From an uncultured Bacteroidota bacterium (GTDB lineage: Bacteria > Bacteroidota > Bacteroidia > Bacteroidales > UBA12481), in contig CAILAQ010000869.1 in NCBI GenBank assembly GCA_903832165.1, positions 1-5,125 of the forward strand: a stretch of DNA of 5,125 bases, written 5' to 3'. The position numbers and the translations under genes are program-made. The notes below the pieces were generated by a model. That model was not told where the DNA came from. It was given only the letters and a program-made list of their open reading frames with translations, and ran no database searches. Of the stretch, positions 1 through 5,125 are shown piece after piece (position 1 is the first letter of the stretch; every line of letters begins with the position of its first letter).

Positions 1-73
1 CCCCTCCTCCTCTTCTTCTTCTGTCTCCTCGTCTTCAGGTCTTCAAGTCTTTCTGACTATCCCTCTTCCTCCG
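1..73. repeat. Pyrimidine-rich low-complexity tract
   Basis: Only one purine occurs in the first 30 bases, and about 11 in the first 72. It starts as CTC/TTC triplets and passes into degenerate copies of GTCTTCA (near 31-37, 39-45 and 47-52). In the GH13 frame it would encode a serine run (codons TCC/TCT), then GLQVFLTIPLPP. It could be a coded Ser-rich linker, a Bacteroidota intergenic simple repeat next to a broken gene, or an assembly-edge artefact. The sequence alone does not decide. Confidence 0.6.
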
Positions 74-1861
74 GGTACTGAGGTTGAATCAGTACTTCTT
101 GATGGCCGGGCGGGACCTTATAAACTGACCGGCGCCGGAATTGAAATGGAAATAACCGCGGCTGAAAAGAGCCTGATTGAGGTTAAGCACAGCGGCGGAA
201 TTTCCGTCCTGCCGCTTGTTCATCATCCTGCCCCGGGTGATTCATCAACCGGATTGAAAATCATCAGCGATCAGTTGATCGGAACAAAATATGTGGTGAA
301 AGTGGAAGGATTGAGCGGTACCCCTGGAAAAATCAGACTGATCAAATCAGGAAAAGTGATGGAGCATGAATTTGTTTTCCCGAAAAGCAAAGAGAAATAT
401 TCGCAGCAAGATCTCATATTCTTCAACGGGAAGCCTGCAGACGAAGTATTTTATTATGTTCTGCCCCGCAGCTTTTATGACAGCAATGGCGATAAGACCG
501 GTGACCTCAACGGGCTTCGCCAAAAGCTCGGTTACCTGCAGGAGCTTGGTGTGACCTCCATCCTGATGCTCCCGCTTTACGAGGCAGATGTTTACCATAA
601 TTACTTTGCGAAAGATTATTGGAAAATCGATCCTGAATATGGCACCATGGATGATCTCAAGGCGCTGATGCTCGAGGTTCACAAACGGGGGATGAAGATC
701 TACCTTGATATGGAGACTCAGTATATAACAGAGGGCTCCGACTGGTATGCCAACCGCAAGGACCTGCAGATCAAGGGAGGGACGCTGTGGGGTAAAATGC
801 TTTCCTATGATGGCAGCCTGAGGGATTGCTATATGGCCGACCTGTACAATCCGGAGGTACGCAAATATTTCTTCGACTTGTACAAATTTTTCATGGATCC
901 CAACAAGGACGGGAATTTTGAAGATGGTGCCGATGGTTATCGGATCGATCACATCATGGATAACCTGGATGACATGGGGAAACTCACCAACCTGTTTGCG
1001 GGGTTCTGGAAACCGCTTTTCAACGAACTGCGGGCAATCAATCCGAAAGTTAGAATCATCGGGGAGCAGTCAAACTGGGCCTCCTATGATCGCGAGGTAT
1101 TTGATGGCGCTGATCTGGATTACGTGTTTGCCTTTCAAAATGCCGGGGCAATCAGCTCTTTTAATAAAAATCAATTAATAGATAAGATAGATTCGACAAA
1201 CCTGCTCACTCCCGGCAACAAGGATCAGCTGGTATTTATCGAAAATCATGACCTCGACCGCTTTGCTTCAAGAATGAATGGCAGTCTGCAAAAAGAGAAA
1301 ACCGGAGCCGCCTTCAATATCTTATTAAAAGGAACTCCGCTGATTTATTATGGTCAGGAACTGGGCATGAAAGGGGTAAAATACGAAGGCAAATCCGATG
1401 GAAATGATATCCCGAAACGTGAGGCATTTGAGTGGTATAAAAGCACCGAAGGGCCGGGCATGGCCCACTGGTACAAGGACAGCGGTCCGTGGTGGACGAA
1501 CCGTTACGGCAAATCCAACGACGGTATTTCTCTGGAGGAAGAACACCTCAACAAGAACTCTTTGTGGAACTTTTATAAGACCCTGCTGAGCATCCGGAAC
1601 CAGTATCCGGCTATTCAGGGTGGTGATCTTAGATTTATTTTCAACGATAATCCGGGGGTGATTTCGTTTATCCGCATATTGAATCAGCAAGTGATACTGG
1701 TGGTGATCAATCTTACCGGCACCCCCCAAACGGTTACCCTTCAGGAGGATGTGCCAGCCTTAAACTCCGCGGTTATTCTATCGGAACCTTTCGGCTGTAA
1801 ACAAGATAAACAGAAGCTTACAATGAAAGCTTATGGAATTTTTGTTGCAGGAAACAAATAG
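2..1861 (+). CDS. GH13 alpha-amylase-family glycosidase, 5' end outside window
   Basis: Probable retaining alpha-glucan hydrolase or transglycosylase acting on starch- or maltooligosaccharide-type sugars. Residues are numbered from the ATG at 146. Residues 1-90 look like an all-beta N-terminal domain. The (beta/alpha)8 barrel begins near residue 95, with the GH13 calcium loop D112-x-N114-x-D116-x-x-x-D120. Conserved region II GADGYRID gives nucleophile D268; region III RIIGEQ gives acid/base E307; region IV ENHD gives D369. IYYGQELGM (400-408) is a typical late-barrel motif. A beta-rich domain C covers about 495-571. Region I is unusual, DMETQY (188-193), where DxxxNH is expected. The frame has no stop back to base 2 and no in-frame ATG, GTG or TTG before 146. 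The upstream translation (PPGTEVESVLLDG...) reads as real protein and M1 sits inside a likely beta strand (IEMEI), so 146 is probably not the true start. Any export signal is therefore unseen. The family is sure; substrate and subfamily are not. Confidence 0.9.
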   Translation, partial: PSSSSSSVSSSSGLQVFLTIPLPPGTEVESVLLDGRAGPYKLTGAGIEMEITAAEKSLIEVKHSGGISVLPLVHHPAPGDSSTGLKIISDQLIGTKYVVKVEGLSGTPGKIRLIKSGKVMEHEFVFPKSKEKYSQQDLIFFNGKPADEVFYYVLPRSFYDSNGDKTGDLNGLRQKLGYLQELGVTSILMLPLYEADVYHNYFAKDYWKIDPEYGTMDDLKALMLEVHKRGMKIYLDMETQYITEGSDWYANRKDLQIKGGTLWGKMLSYDGSLRDCYMADLYNPEVRKYFFDLYKFFMDPNKDGNFEDGADGYRIDHIMDNLDDMGKLTNLFAGFWKPLFNELRAINPKVRIIGEQSNWASYDREVFDGADLDYVFAFQNAGAISSFNKNQLIDKIDSTNLLTPGNKDQLVFIENHDLDRFASRMNGSLQKEKTGAAFNILLKGTPLIYYGQELGMKGVKYEGKSDGNDIPKREAFEWYKSTEGPGMAHWYKDSGPWWTNRYGKSNDGISLEEEHLNKNSLWNFYKTLLSIRNQYPAIQGGDLRFIFNDNPGVISFIRILNQQVILVVINLTGTPQTVTLQEDVPALNSAVILSEPFGCKQDKQKLTMKAYGIFVAGNK

Positions 1862-1870
1862 CTATTTTTG
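1841..1870 (+). promoter_or_regulatory. Bacteroidota-type promoter for the beta-barrel gene
   Basis: TATTTTTG at 1863-1870 matches the Bacteroidota -7 consensus TAnnTTTG exactly. A TTTG at 1841-1844 lies 18 bases upstream, close to the usual 19-21 spacing of the -33 element. Transcription would start near 1877, giving a leader of about 28 bases before the ATG at 1905. The -33 part overlaps the 3' end of the GH13 gene. This suggests the barrel gene can be transcribed separately, although read-through from the GH13 gene is also possible because no terminator separates them. Confidence 0.55.
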
Positions 1871-1904
1871 CTGTTCAAGAAGCATAAACCTTAACATTCA
1901 GAAC

Positions 1905-2387
1905 ATGAAAAAAATTGTATTGACCATTTGCGCGTTATCGATGGTTGCCTTATCATTCGGGCAGAAAGCCAGCGATATGAAAATTGACAAAAGCAAGCTT
2001 CAGTTCAATGCTGGAGTGGGCCTTTCCACCTGGGGAATTCCGCTTTATATTGGTGCTGACTATTGGATTACTCCTGATATTACGGTTGGTATCGAAGCGT
2101 CTCTCCGCTATCGGATATTGCATGGCTATGGTGCTATTGGTGGATCTGTAAACGGGAACTACCATTTTGCCAAACTATTGGATCTTCCTGATAATATGGA
2201 TTTGTACGGTGGAGTAAGTGCCGGTCCGTATATTTATATCGGCAGCGGATTCCTTGATGCTTTCAATATCGGTATCGGTCTTCAGGCTGGCGGTCGTTAT
2301 AAAATCAATGACCATATGTGGCTGAATGCTGAGTTCGGCGGAGGCACACTTTCCGGAGCGAAGTTCGGAATTACGCTGAGGAGATAA
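1905..2387 (+). CDS. Small secreted outer-membrane beta-barrel protein
   Basis: This encodes 160 residues. Residues 1-19 (MKKIVLTICALSMVALSFG) are a clear Sec signal peptide, with probable cleavage before Q20. There is no lipobox, so it is not a lipoprotein. The rest alternates Gly/aromatic/hydrophobic residues and can be divided into eight amphipathic strands: about 32-42, 45-54, 59-71, 77-89, 98-111, 119-134, 137-146 and 150-158. This is the size expected of an 8-stranded OmpX/OmpA-like barrel. The last strand ends FGITLRR, lacking the classical terminal Phe. An in-frame ATG at 1833 would add 24 residues before the signal peptide and overlap the GH13 gene, so 1905 is preferred. No Shine-Dalgarno is present, as is usual in Bacteroidota. 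It lies 43 bp after the GH13 gene, but a functional link to it is not shown. The specific role is unknown. Confidence 0.85.
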   Translation: MKKIVLTICALSMVALSFGQKASDMKIDKSKLQFNAGVGLSTWGIPLYIGADYWITPDITVGIEASLRYRILHGYGAIGGSVNGNYHFAKLLDLPDNMDLYGGVSAGPYIYIGSGFLDAFNIGIGLQAGGRYKINDHMWLNAEFGGGTLSGAKFGITLRR

Positions 2388-2409
2388 TCCTGAAAAGATT
2401 TATGAATTA

Positions 2410-2445
2410 CCCCCGGTCAGGCGAAAGCCCGGTTGGGGGTTTTTT
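2410..2445 (+). terminator. Rho-independent terminator after the beta-barrel gene
   Basis: A hairpin spans 2410-2439. Five C-G pairs (2410-2414 with 2435-2439) are followed by three G·U pairs, one C-G, one A/C mismatch and three G/C pairs, closing on a GAAA tetraloop at 2423-2426. Six T residues follow at 2440-2445. It lies 22 bp after the barrel stop codon. The T run touches the stop codon of the convergent permease gene (2444-2446). Read on the minus strand, the G·U pairs become A/C mismatches and no T run follows, so it should act mainly on + strand transcripts. Confidence 0.92.
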
Positions 2446-3232
2446 AATTCACCGATTTCGAGAACAGCCGGATCGCCAATGCAACGATCAGAATCATAAT
2501 GCCGGAAAGCGCTGCCAGAGCGGGCAGGATATCGTGCCAGATCCATCCCTGTGTGGAAATAGTCCGCATAGCATGAACAGCATACGAAACCGGGTTACCC
2601 ATGGCTATAGCCTTGAGCCAGCCGGGCATGGCATTGGTCGGAAACATTGCATTACTGGTGAACATCAGGGGCATCGTCAGAAAGTTTGATACTGCCATCA
2701 GCGTTTCCATCGATTTGATTCTTGATGATAGTGATAGCGAAATTCCACCCATGATAATGCCAAAAAGCCCTGCAATAATTAGCAAAGCGATAATTCCTAA
2801 TACGCCGGTTTTGAAATGAACGCCGAGAAAAAGTGCAATGATCACGATAATCAAAGCCTGAAGCATGGTCTGTAATCCTATCGATAAAAGCTTTCCAAGA
2901 GGTATGGCTGCCCGGTAAATAGGTGCGGCAAGCATTTTATTCAGATAGCCGGTGCGGCGATCCCAAACAATGGTAATCCCACCGAATACCCCTCCAAAAA
3001 GTGCGGTCATGATCATGATCCCGGGAGTCATGAAATCCAGATAATTGCCTGTCCCAAGCATCTGTGCGGCTTGTGGGTTCCGTGTGAGTCCCGACATGGA
3101 ATTGCCCATGAGTACCAGCCAGATCAGGGGTTGAATGACCACCATCATCAGCCTGGCTTTCTGCTGAAGGAATTTTTTTATTTCGCGCCAGAAAACCCAG
3201 TATATATCTGATAACAATAATTTTATATTCAT
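2444..3232 (-). CDS. ABC-2 type exporter permease (DrrB/NodJ-like)
   Basis: A 262-residue inner-membrane permease of the ABC-2 family, forming the membrane channel for the ATPase encoded just upstream. A cytoplasmic N-terminal stretch of about 28 residues precedes six likely membrane segments: about 29-47, 68-90, 112-137, 143-169, 176-197 and 235-256. The family hallmark between segments 2 and 3 is present: YLDFMTPGIMIM (64-75), then WDRRTGYLNKMLAAPIYR (90-107), the equivalent of the usual ERExGTLExLLxxPxxR. NPVSYAVHAMR (213-223) matches the conserved loop before the last segment. Length is normal for the family. The start codon overlaps the ATPase stop (ATGA, 3229-3232), and a perfect AGGAGG precedes it, so translation is probably coupled. 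Relatives export drugs, polysaccharides or lipids; the cargo here cannot be named. Confidence 0.93.
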   Translation of the reverse strand: MNIKLLLSDIYWVFWREIKKFLQQKARLMMVVIQPLIWLVLMGNSMSGLTRNPQAAQMLGTGNYLDFMTPGIMIMTALFGGVFGGITIVWDRRTGYLNKMLAAPIYRAAIPLGKLLSIGLQTMLQALIIVIIALFLGVHFKTGVLGIIALLIIAGLFGIIMGGISLSLSSRIKSMETLMAVSNFLTMPLMFTSNAMFPTNAMPGWLKAIAMGNPVSYAVHAMRTISTQGWIWHDILPALAALSGIMILIVALAIRLFSKSVN

Positions 3233-4044
3233 CCTCTTGCCCTCCTGATATTATTCCTCGCCTTAAATGATTCTTCCTTGCTGGTAAAATCTTCCCTCAT
3301 CTCCTTACCTGTATAATGCAGGAAAACATCATCGAGCGTTGGATTCGGAACCTCGTTTTTAATTGCTTCTTTCAATGCCGATGGGGTATCGAGCGTTTTG
3401 ATCACTCCCCGGTCGATAATCGCAATCCGGTCGCACAGTGAATCTGCCTCATCCATATAGTGGGTGGTCAGAAAGATGGTCATCTTGTTCTTTTCACGCA
3501 GTGTGTTCACATATTTCCAGATCTCACGGCGGGTTTGTATGTCTAAACCCAGCGTCGGTTCATCAAGAAACAGTATGCGCGGCCGGTGAATCAGTCCGCA
3601 GGCAATATCAAGCCGTTTGCGCATGCCTCCTGAGTAAGTTTCCACCTTATCTTTTGCACGGCCGGTGAGATCAACCATTTTAAGAACCTCGGCTATCCTG
3701 TCATGAACCTCGGTGCGTGTGAGATGATAAAAACCCGCCTGGAGCCTCAGGTTATCATAGCCGGTAAGTGCATCCTCCACTGCCAGGTCCTGCGATACAA
3801 ATCCCAGTTCCAGCCTTGCCTGGTAGGCATGCTTTGTAATATCGATACCGTTGATGGTGGCCGTTCCCTTGGTTGGACTCAACAGCGTGGTGAGCAGGGC
3901 AATGGTGGTCGACTTGCCCGCCCCGTTGGGACCAAGAAAGCCGAAAATTTCGCCCTCGTTAACCGTGAAACTTACATTATCGACGGCCAGAATGCCACCT
4001 TTGTAAACCTTGGTTAATCCTTGTGCTTCAATTATTGTTCTCAT
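3229..4044 (-). CDS. ABC exporter ATP-binding subunit (DrrA-like)
   Basis: A 271-residue cytoplasmic ATPase that powers the partner permease. All nucleotide-binding motifs are intact: Walker A GPNGAGKST (38-46), Q-loop Q85, signature YSGGMRKRL (137-145), Walker B ILFLDEPT (157-164) with catalytic E162, D-loop LGLD (165-168) and switch H195. The C-terminus carries PTLDDVFLHYTGKEMRED (235-252), the tail of the DUF4162 domain typical of daunorubicin-resistance DrrA-type ATPases. However, the segment that usually precedes this motif seems missing: LKEAIKNE (224-231) leads almost directly into it. A basic tail (FKARNNIRRARG) follows and overlaps the permease start. The gene is first in a two-gene operon and divergent from an MFS efflux gene. 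The start at 4044 lies about 22 bases after the predicted transcription start and has no Shine-Dalgarno. The substrate is unknown; drug or lipid export is inferred from the family. Confidence 0.94.
   Translation of the reverse strand: MRTIIEAQGLTKVYKGGILAVDNVSFTVNEGEIFGFLGPNGAGKSTTIALLTTLLSPTKGTATINGIDITKHAYQARLELGFVSQDLAVEDALTGYDNLRLQAGFYHLTRTEVHDRIAEVLKMVDLTGRAKDKVETYSGGMRKRLDIACGLIHRPRILFLDEPTLGLDIQTRREIWKYVNTLREKNKMTIFLTTHYMDEADSLCDRIAIIDRGVIKTLDTPSALKEAIKNEVPNPTLDDVFLHYTGKEMREDFTSKEESFKARNNIRRARG
3241..3246 (-). promoter_or_regulatory. Perfect Shine-Dalgarno for the permease
   Basis: The minus strand reads AGGAGG, eight bases before the permease ATG, inside the last codons of the ATPase gene (encoding part of IRRARG). 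It is notable because the other visible starts in this window (1905, 4044, 4126) lack such a site, in line with the weak use of Shine-Dalgarno sequences in Bacteroidota. It supports 3232 as the start and reinitiation at the ATGA overlap. Confidence 0.6.
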
Positions 4045-4066
4045 TGATTCGAAAAGCCTATTTTTA
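4035..4066 (+). promoter_or_regulatory. Possible promoter for the MFS transporter gene
   Basis: TATTTTTA at 4059-4066 matches the -7 consensus TAnnTTTG except for the last base, and TTG at 4035-4037 lies 21 bases upstream as a possible -33 element. Transcription would start near 4073 and give a leader of about 53 bases. It would overlap the start of the divergent ABC operon. TAAGATTG at 4094-4101 is an equally imperfect alternative. Confidence 0.25.
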
Positions 4067-4072
4067 GCGGTG

Positions 4073-4080
4073 CAAACTTA
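4073..4080 (-). promoter_or_regulatory. -7 promoter element of the ABC exporter operon
   Basis: The minus strand reads TAAGTTTG, an exact match to the Bacteroidota -7 consensus TAnnTTTG. Transcription would start near 4066, leaving a leader of about 20 bases before the ATPase ATG. No TTG-type -33 element sits at 19-21 bases upstream; the nearest TTG (4111-4113) is 30 bases away. The promoter may therefore be weak or need an activator. Confidence 0.45.
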
Positions 4081-4090
4081 AACAGATCAG

Positions 4091-4112
4091 TGATAAGATT
4101 GTTTTTTTATCA
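4091..4112. promoter_or_regulatory. Inverted repeat in the divergent efflux control region
   Basis: TGATAA (4091-4096) and TTATCA (4107-4112) are perfect inverted arms around a 10-base T-rich centre. A further small palindrome, ATCAGTGAT (4086-4094), shares the left arm. The repeat lies where the -33 region of the ABC operon would be and in the leader of the MFS gene, so an operator serving both is plausible. Short A/T-rich arms like this also arise by chance. Confidence 0.25.
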
Positions 4113-4125
4113 ATAATTAAATAAC

Positions 4126-5125
4126 ATGGATCAACAGGAAATCGCAAAACGGAAGAATTTCATTCTTTCATTGATGATGATCAGTTCATTTGTTGCCCCT
4201 TTTCTGGGCGCATCTGTAAATATTGCCCTTCCCAGCATGAGTAAGGAGCTGGGGATGAATGCAATTACCATGAGTTGGGTGGCCATGTCATTCCTGCTGT
4301 CATCAGCAGTTCTTTTGGTACCACTGGGCAAGCTGGCGGATATAATCGGCCGTGTAAAGGTTTTTATTTTAGGGAACCTCATAGTGGCAATAGCCTCAAT
4401 TCTTTGTGCATTAGCAAAAGATTCCACCTCGCTGATCATTTTCAGAATTTTGCAGGGGATTGGCAGTGCAATGATGTTTGGTACCAATATGGCGATCATT
4501 ACGGCGGTTTTCCCACCTAACCAGCGAGGCAAAGCCATCGGTATAAATGTAACTGCAGTCTACCTTGGCTTATCTGTTGCCCCGGTCCTTGGTGGAGTCC
4601 TGACACAGGCCTTCGGATGGCAGAGTATCTTTTACCTCACCGTCCCTTTTAGCTTATTTGTTGCGATTGCTGCAGCGTTGGTGATAAAAACTGACTGGAA
4701 AGAAGCCAAAAATGAATCATTCGACTACAAAGGTTCCATCATATATATTGTATCCATGTCGGCGTTCATGTATGGATTTTCTAAAATGCCCGATCCGTTG
4801 GCTGTCGGCCTGGTAATTTTCGGAATTGTGGGCCTGTTATCTTTTTACTGGGTCGAGGTGAAAAGTCCCTTTCCGGTGTTCAATATGCAGCTCTTTTTCG
4901 GAAACCGATTGTTTGCCATGTCGAACCTGGCGGCTCTGATCAACTACGCAACGACTTTTGCAGTGACATTTGTACTTAGCCTGTATCTTCAGTATGTGAA
5001 GGGATTATCCCCGCGTGATGCTGGTGTCATGCTGATTGCCCAACCCATGATGATGGCTTTGGTAGCCTCCTTTTCCGGCAAGCTTTCCGATAAATACCGT
5101 CCAAGCCTGCTGTCATCAATGGGCA
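4126..5125 (+). CDS. MFS efflux transporter, DHA2-like, 3' end outside window
   Basis: The first 333 codons of a proton-driven major facilitator exporter of the 14-segment DHA2 (EmrB/QacA-type) group. The frame is open to the window edge. After a short polar N-terminus, membrane segment 1 (about 13-35) ends in SVNIALPSM (30-38), the counterpart of the usual TIVNVALPxI. Motif A is GKLADIIGRVKVF (68-80), motif B RILQGIGSAMM (107-117), and the antiporter motif C G139...G148...A152-P153..G156-G157. In motif C the Gly of the usual GP pair is Ala, and the acidic residue common in segment 1 of DHA2 members is Leu27. A second motif A-like loop, GKLSDKYR (318-325), marks the second half. The start at 4126 follows an A/T-rich leader without Shine-Dalgarno. 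About one third of the protein is likely missing on the right. The gene is divergent from the ABC exporter operon. The substrate is unknown. Confidence 0.92.
   Translation, partial: MDQQEIAKRKNFILSLMMISSFVAPFLGASVNIALPSMSKELGMNAITMSWVAMSFLLSSAVLLVPLGKLADIIGRVKVFILGNLIVAIASILCALAKDSTSLIIFRILQGIGSAMMFGTNMAIITAVFPPNQRGKAIGINVTAVYLGLSVAPVLGGVLTQAFGWQSIFYLTVPFSLFVAIAAALVIKTDWKEAKNESFDYKGSIIYIVSMSAFMYGFSKMPDPLAVGLVIFGIVGLLSFYWVEVKSPFPVFNMQLFFGNRLFAMSNLAALINYATTFAVTFVLSLYLQYVKGLSPRDAGVMLIAQPMMMALVASFSGKLSDKYRPSLLSSMG

Noticed and set aside
31..55. Degenerate GTCTTCA copies as a CRISPR or tandem-repeat array
   Set aside because: The copies are 7-9 bases, imperfect and without spacers, so they are no more than low-complexity sequence.
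347..952. Long minus-strand open frame (201 codons) inside the GH13 gene
   Set aside because: It is fully antisense to the conserved GH13 catalytic regions, has no recognisable motif, and is explained by the codon bias of the real gene.
1325..1729. Minus-strand open frame of 134 codons near the GH13 3' end
   Set aside because: It is antisense to clear GH13 domain C and late-barrel sequence and has no family features.
1833..1904. Earlier in-frame ATG for the beta-barrel gene
   Set aside because: It would overlap the GH13 gene and put 24 residues before a classical signal peptide; the promoter also lies within this extension.
2402..2689. Plus-strand open frame of 95 codons after the terminator
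   Set aside because: It begins within a few bases of the terminator hairpin, is antisense to the permease, and its low-complexity composition does not look like a protein.
4131..4538. Minus-strand open frame of 135 codons within the MFS gene
   Set aside because: The + strand frame carries MFS motifs A, B and C over the same bases, so this is a shadow.

Overview
The window looks like chromosomal DNA of a Bacteroidota member, probably Bacteroidales-like. Three things suggest this: an exact TAnnTTTG -7 element before two genes, A-rich leaders without Shine-Dalgarno sequences at most starts, and a small secreted beta-barrel protein with an MKK...SFGQ signal peptide. Genus and species cannot be judged from this sequence.

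Layout, left to right. (1) A GH13 alpha-amylase-family glycosidase on the + strand. Its 5' end lies outside the window: the frame stays open from base 2, and the usual ATG pick at 146 is probably internal. The left edge, bases 1-73, is a striking pyrimidine tract. (2) A 160-residue signal-peptide-bearing protein, probably an 8-stranded outer-membrane beta-barrel, with its own promoter in the 43-bp gap and at the end of the GH13 gene. (3) A strong rho-independent terminator at 2410-2445, between convergent genes. (4) A minus-strand two-gene operon of a DrrAB-type ABC exporter. The ATPase comes first (4044 to 3229), then the ABC-2 permease (3232 to 2444). They share a 4-base ATGA overlap, and a perfect AGGAGG precedes the permease start. 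(5) An 81-bp divergent control region at 4045-4125. (6) The first 333 codons of a DHA2-like major facilitator efflux transporter on the + strand, cut by the right edge.

The GH13 enzyme and the barrel protein form a sugar-processing/envelope half. The ABC and MFS exporters form a divergently transcribed efflux half that could share control through the short region between them, but no regulator gene is visible. Nearly all of the window is explained by known families. I see no convincing evidence for an undescribed system. The items most worth a second look are the altered GH13 conserved region I, the shortened C-terminal domain of the ABC ATPase, the low-complexity left edge, and the divergent efflux control region.
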